Below are positions 7,517 to 9,305 of a stretch of 9,305 nt of DNA, piece after piece. The stretch covers positions 1 through 9,305 of the forward strand of contig CALLXA010000058.1 of assembly GCA_938015795.1 (NCBI GenBank). The letters run 5' to 3'. Each line of letters begins with the position of its first letter. The first letter of the stretch is position 1. The stretch is from an uncultured bacterium (GTDB taxonomy: Bacteria > Patescibacteriota > Dojkabacteria > SC72). Under the pieces are notes generated by a model, which searched no databases, had not been told where the DNA came from, and saw only the letters and a program-made list of their open reading frames with translations. The position numbers and the translations under genes were made by a program.

Positions 7517-7669
7517 AGTAGTATATACTAAAGCAAAACATACTCTTAGAACAAGTAAAAAATATGTATACGTTACCAACTAGGAAGCTAAGATAACTAA
7601 GTTTGGTCGTAGCTGAAAGCACTATAGCCTGAATCAAGACGCAAATCGCAACACTATAGGTACACAAGG
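7517..7669 (-). other. Leader region between mfd and dnaX
   Basis: This is the only intergenic stretch of any size, 153 bases. I see no tRNA, SRP RNA signature or open frame of note in it. It carries an 8-base direct repeat (CTATAGTG at 7659-7652 and 7627-7620 on the minus strand) and two alternative stem pairings: 7607-7597 with 7583-7575 (nine pairs, two bulges) and 7614-7610 with 7590-7586 (five pairs). These cannot form together as simple hairpins. A run of six T's lies at 7562-7557, too far from the stem for a standard terminator. It may be a structured dnaX leader, but the pairing is weak and the region could simply be spacer. Confidence 0.3.
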
Positions 7670-7681
7670 TTACTCCTTCAA
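7653..7681 (-). promoter_or_regulatory. Candidate sigma-70-type promoter for dnaX
   Basis: On the minus strand, TTGAAG (7681-7676) and TATAGT (7658-7653) are separated by exactly 17 bases. They match the -35 and -10 consensus at 4 and 5 of 6 positions. The -35 box lies inside the last codons of mfd. Transcription would start near 7646, leaving about 130 bases of leader before the dnaX ATG. Confidence 0.5.
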
Positions 7682-9305
7682 TCTATCTACAGCTTCCTGC
7701 AACATCTGTGTATACAAACCGTACCCAACAGAATTAATAGCCCCTGATTGATTTTGACCTAGAATATCTCCAGCTCCTCTAATTTCCAAATCCCTATTGG
7801 AAAGTATAAAACCAGAACCCAAAGATTCTGATTCCCTCAAAGCATTTAATCTCAATTCTGAGTTACCCTTCAATGTATCATAGTAAAAATAAGCATAAGC
7901 CTGTGTTTTAGACCTCCCTATCCTACCTCTAATCTGATACATCTGTGACAAACCTAACCTACTAGCATCATCAATAATCAAAGTATTAGCACTTGAAATA
8001 TCTAAACCATTTTCAATTATTGTAGTACAAATCAAAATATCAATATCACCCCTCACAAAGGAAGCCATTGTTTCAGAAAGTCTTTGAACATTCATTTGTC
8101 CATGAGCAACCCCTATCTCCTTTTGTGGAAACATCTTACTCAACTTATCATAAACTCCTTGAATTGTACCCACCCTGTTATGCAAAAAATAAACTTGACC
8201 ACCTCTCTTCACCTCTTTTTGTATTGCTACATTAACACTATCCCAATCAAATTTTCCAAATTCATTGATAATATCTTTTCTACCTTCAGGGGGAGTAGCC
8301 AAAACAGTAATATCACGTATACCAGCCAAAGCCATATTCAACGTTCTAGGAATTGGCGTTGCAGTCAAAGAAAGAACATTTGTATCAACTCTCAAGGATT
8401 TAATCTTCTCCTTCTGCTTAACTCCAAACTTCTGTTCTTCATCAATAACTAACAAACCTAAATTCTTAAATGAAATATTTTTTGACAACAAAGAATGTGT
8501 ACCAATAACAATATCAATAGAACCTTTTTTCAAGCCTTGAAGAACATCTTCTTTTTCACTATCATTTGAGAATCTCGACAAACTAACAATATTAAAAGGA
8601 TAATTCTTAAACCTTTTCTTAAAAACTTCTAAATGTTGTTCAACTAAAATTGTTGTAGGAGCTAAAATAGCCACCTGATAACCAGAATTCACAACACCAA
8701 AAACAGCTCTCATTGCCATTTCAGTTTTACCAAAGCCAACATCACCCACTAATAATCTATCCATAGGATGTCCTTTTTGAAAATCATCTAATATATGCTT
8801 TGTAGCAATTAACTGATCCTCAGTATCATCAAATTCAAAACTATTTGCAAATGACCAAAAATCATTTAACATACCCTCTTCTTCAAAAACTATTGGCGAC
8901 TTAGCAACTGCACGAAGAGCGTAAAGTTGAAGCAATTCTTTCGCAATCTCTTCAGCCCTCTCCTGTGCCTTTTTAGAAATTCTTCTCCATACACCACTAT
9001 TAAGACCAGTTAATCTAGGCTTAGAACGACCTGCACCGATATATTTTGTTAAACGATCAACCGCAGACAAAGGGACAAACAACTTATCCTCACCTGCATA
9101 ATGAATTTCTAAATAACTACCATTAACCTTCTTTTGCAAACCAACAAATTTACCAATACCATGATCTTCATGCACAATATAGTCACCAGGGATGATTTTC
9201 TTAAGAATTTCTAAAGAACTAGGATCTATATTCTTGTTAATCCCCTGATACTTTGAAAGATCTACCTCACCAAGAACTTCCAAATCTGTTAAGACAACAA
9301 GCTTC
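7670..9305 (-). CDS. mfd: Transcription-repair coupling factor Mfd, 3' part
   Basis: Mfd binds stalled RNA polymerase, pushes it off DNA lesions by ATP-driven translocation and recruits UvrA. The 5' end is outside the window; the frame is open from the edge (first full codon 9304-9302), and the N-terminal UvrB-like domains are not seen. Visible parts in order: the RNA-polymerase-interacting domain (GDYIVHEDHGIGKFVGL, then LEIHYAGEDKLFVPLSAVDRL), the relay helix region, then the two RecA-like motor domains with Walker A GDVGFGKTE, DEEQ in LLVIDEEQKFGV, motif III LTATPIPRTLNMAL, TTIIENGLDI, and QIRGRIGRS. The RNA-polymerase domain excludes RecG. After the typical GAGDILGQNQSG and VDRLKE end of the motor, a TAA at 7672-7670 ends the protein. 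The usual C-terminal domain of about 150-170 residues is therefore absent and is not found in other frames downstream. Confidence 0.95.
   Translation of the reverse strand, partial: KLVVLTDLEVLGEVDLSKYQGINKNIDPSSLEILKKIIPGDYIVHEDHGIGKFVGLQKKVNGSYLEIHYAGEDKLFVPLSAVDRLTKYIGAGRSKPRLTGLNSGVWRRISKKAQERAEEIAKELLQLYALRAVAKSPIVFEEEGMLNDFWSFANSFEFDDTEDQLIATKHILDDFQKGHPMDRLLVGDVGFGKTEMAMRAVFGVVNSGYQVAILAPTTILVEQHLEVFKKRFKNYPFNIVSLSRFSNDSEKEDVLQGLKKGSIDIVIGTHSLLSKNISFKNLGLLVIDEEQKFGVKQKEKIKSLRVDTNVLSLTATPIPRTLNMALAGIRDITVLATPPEGRKDIINEFGKFDWDSVNVAIQKEVKRGGQVYFLHNRVGTIQGVYDKLSKMFPQKEIGVAHGQMNVQRLSETMASFVRGDIDILICTTIIENGLDISSANTLIIDDASRLGLSQMYQIRGRIGRSKTQAYAYFYYDTLKGNSELRLNALRESESLGSGFILSNRDLEIRGAGDILGQNQSGAINSVGYGLYTQMLQEAVDRLKE

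Noticed and set aside
7517..7579. N-terminal extension of DnaX by 21 residues from a TTG codon
   Set aside because: The extension is hydrophobic and unlike any DnaX start, whereas the ATG at 7516 gives the standard MSxVLYRKYR beginning.
7595..7665. tRNA-like or SRP-RNA-like stretch in the mfd-dnaX gap
   Set aside because: On either strand there is no T-arm GTTC motif, no paired acceptor or anticodon stem, and no GGTCAG...AGCAGC SRP core; a GTAGCTGAAAGC stretch on the plus strand looks like a D-arm only superficially.
8084..8540. Plus-strand open frames opposite mfd, and similar ones opposite cysS, rnhC and dnaX
   Set aside because: They are antisense shadows of conserved helicase and synthetase motifs.
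1..9305. Mobile elements, CRISPR arrays, phage genes
   Set aside because: No transposase, terminal inverted repeats, regularly spaced repeats or phage-type genes are visible; the minus-strand block is ordinary housekeeping.

Overview
The window is AT-rich (roughly one third G+C by eye) and densely coded. It looks bacterial, most probably from a reduced, low-GC lineage such as the Patescibacteria/CPR; a Dojkabacteria- or Microgenomates-like member is a guess I cannot confirm. The grounds are very short intergenic gaps, no recognisable Shine-Dalgarno sequence ahead of any visible start, a divergent cysteinyl-tRNA synthetase, and secreted beta-rich proteins with one C-terminal membrane anchor. 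The standard genetic code fits: no visible gene has an in-frame TGA, and none ends in TGA.

Left block (bases 1-2526, plus strand): a tight cluster of three exported proteins. First comes the 3' part of a Ser/Thr/Gly/Ala-rich secreted beta protein. Two related proteins follow, each with a signal peptide, two beta domains, one transmembrane helix and a short Lys-rich cytoplasmic tail. This order and architecture resemble the WxL/DUF916 (cell-surface complex) gene clusters of Firmicutes: a secreted surface protein next to membrane-anchored partners.

Right block (bases 2523-9305, minus strand): information-processing genes, in transcription order mfd (5' end outside the window), dnaX, a ybaB/ebfC-type gene, recR, cysS and rnhC. 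dnaX-ybaB-recR is a classic conserved cluster linking the clamp loader, a small nucleoid-associated protein and a recombination mediator. mfd (transcription-coupled repair) and rnhC (RNase HIII, removal of RNA in RNA/DNA hybrids) extend the genome-maintenance theme; cysS is a translation gene carried along.

The two blocks converge, and their stop codons overlap through a TTAA palindrome at 2523-2526. The only sizeable gene-free stretch is the 153 bases between mfd and dnaX (7517-7669). It holds a good promoter candidate whose -35 box lies in the last codons of mfd, an 8-base direct repeat and a possible structured leader.

The observations most worth following are an Mfd that stops right after its motor domains and so lacks the usual C-terminal domain, the three-gene surface cluster, and the lack of Shine-Dalgarno sites.
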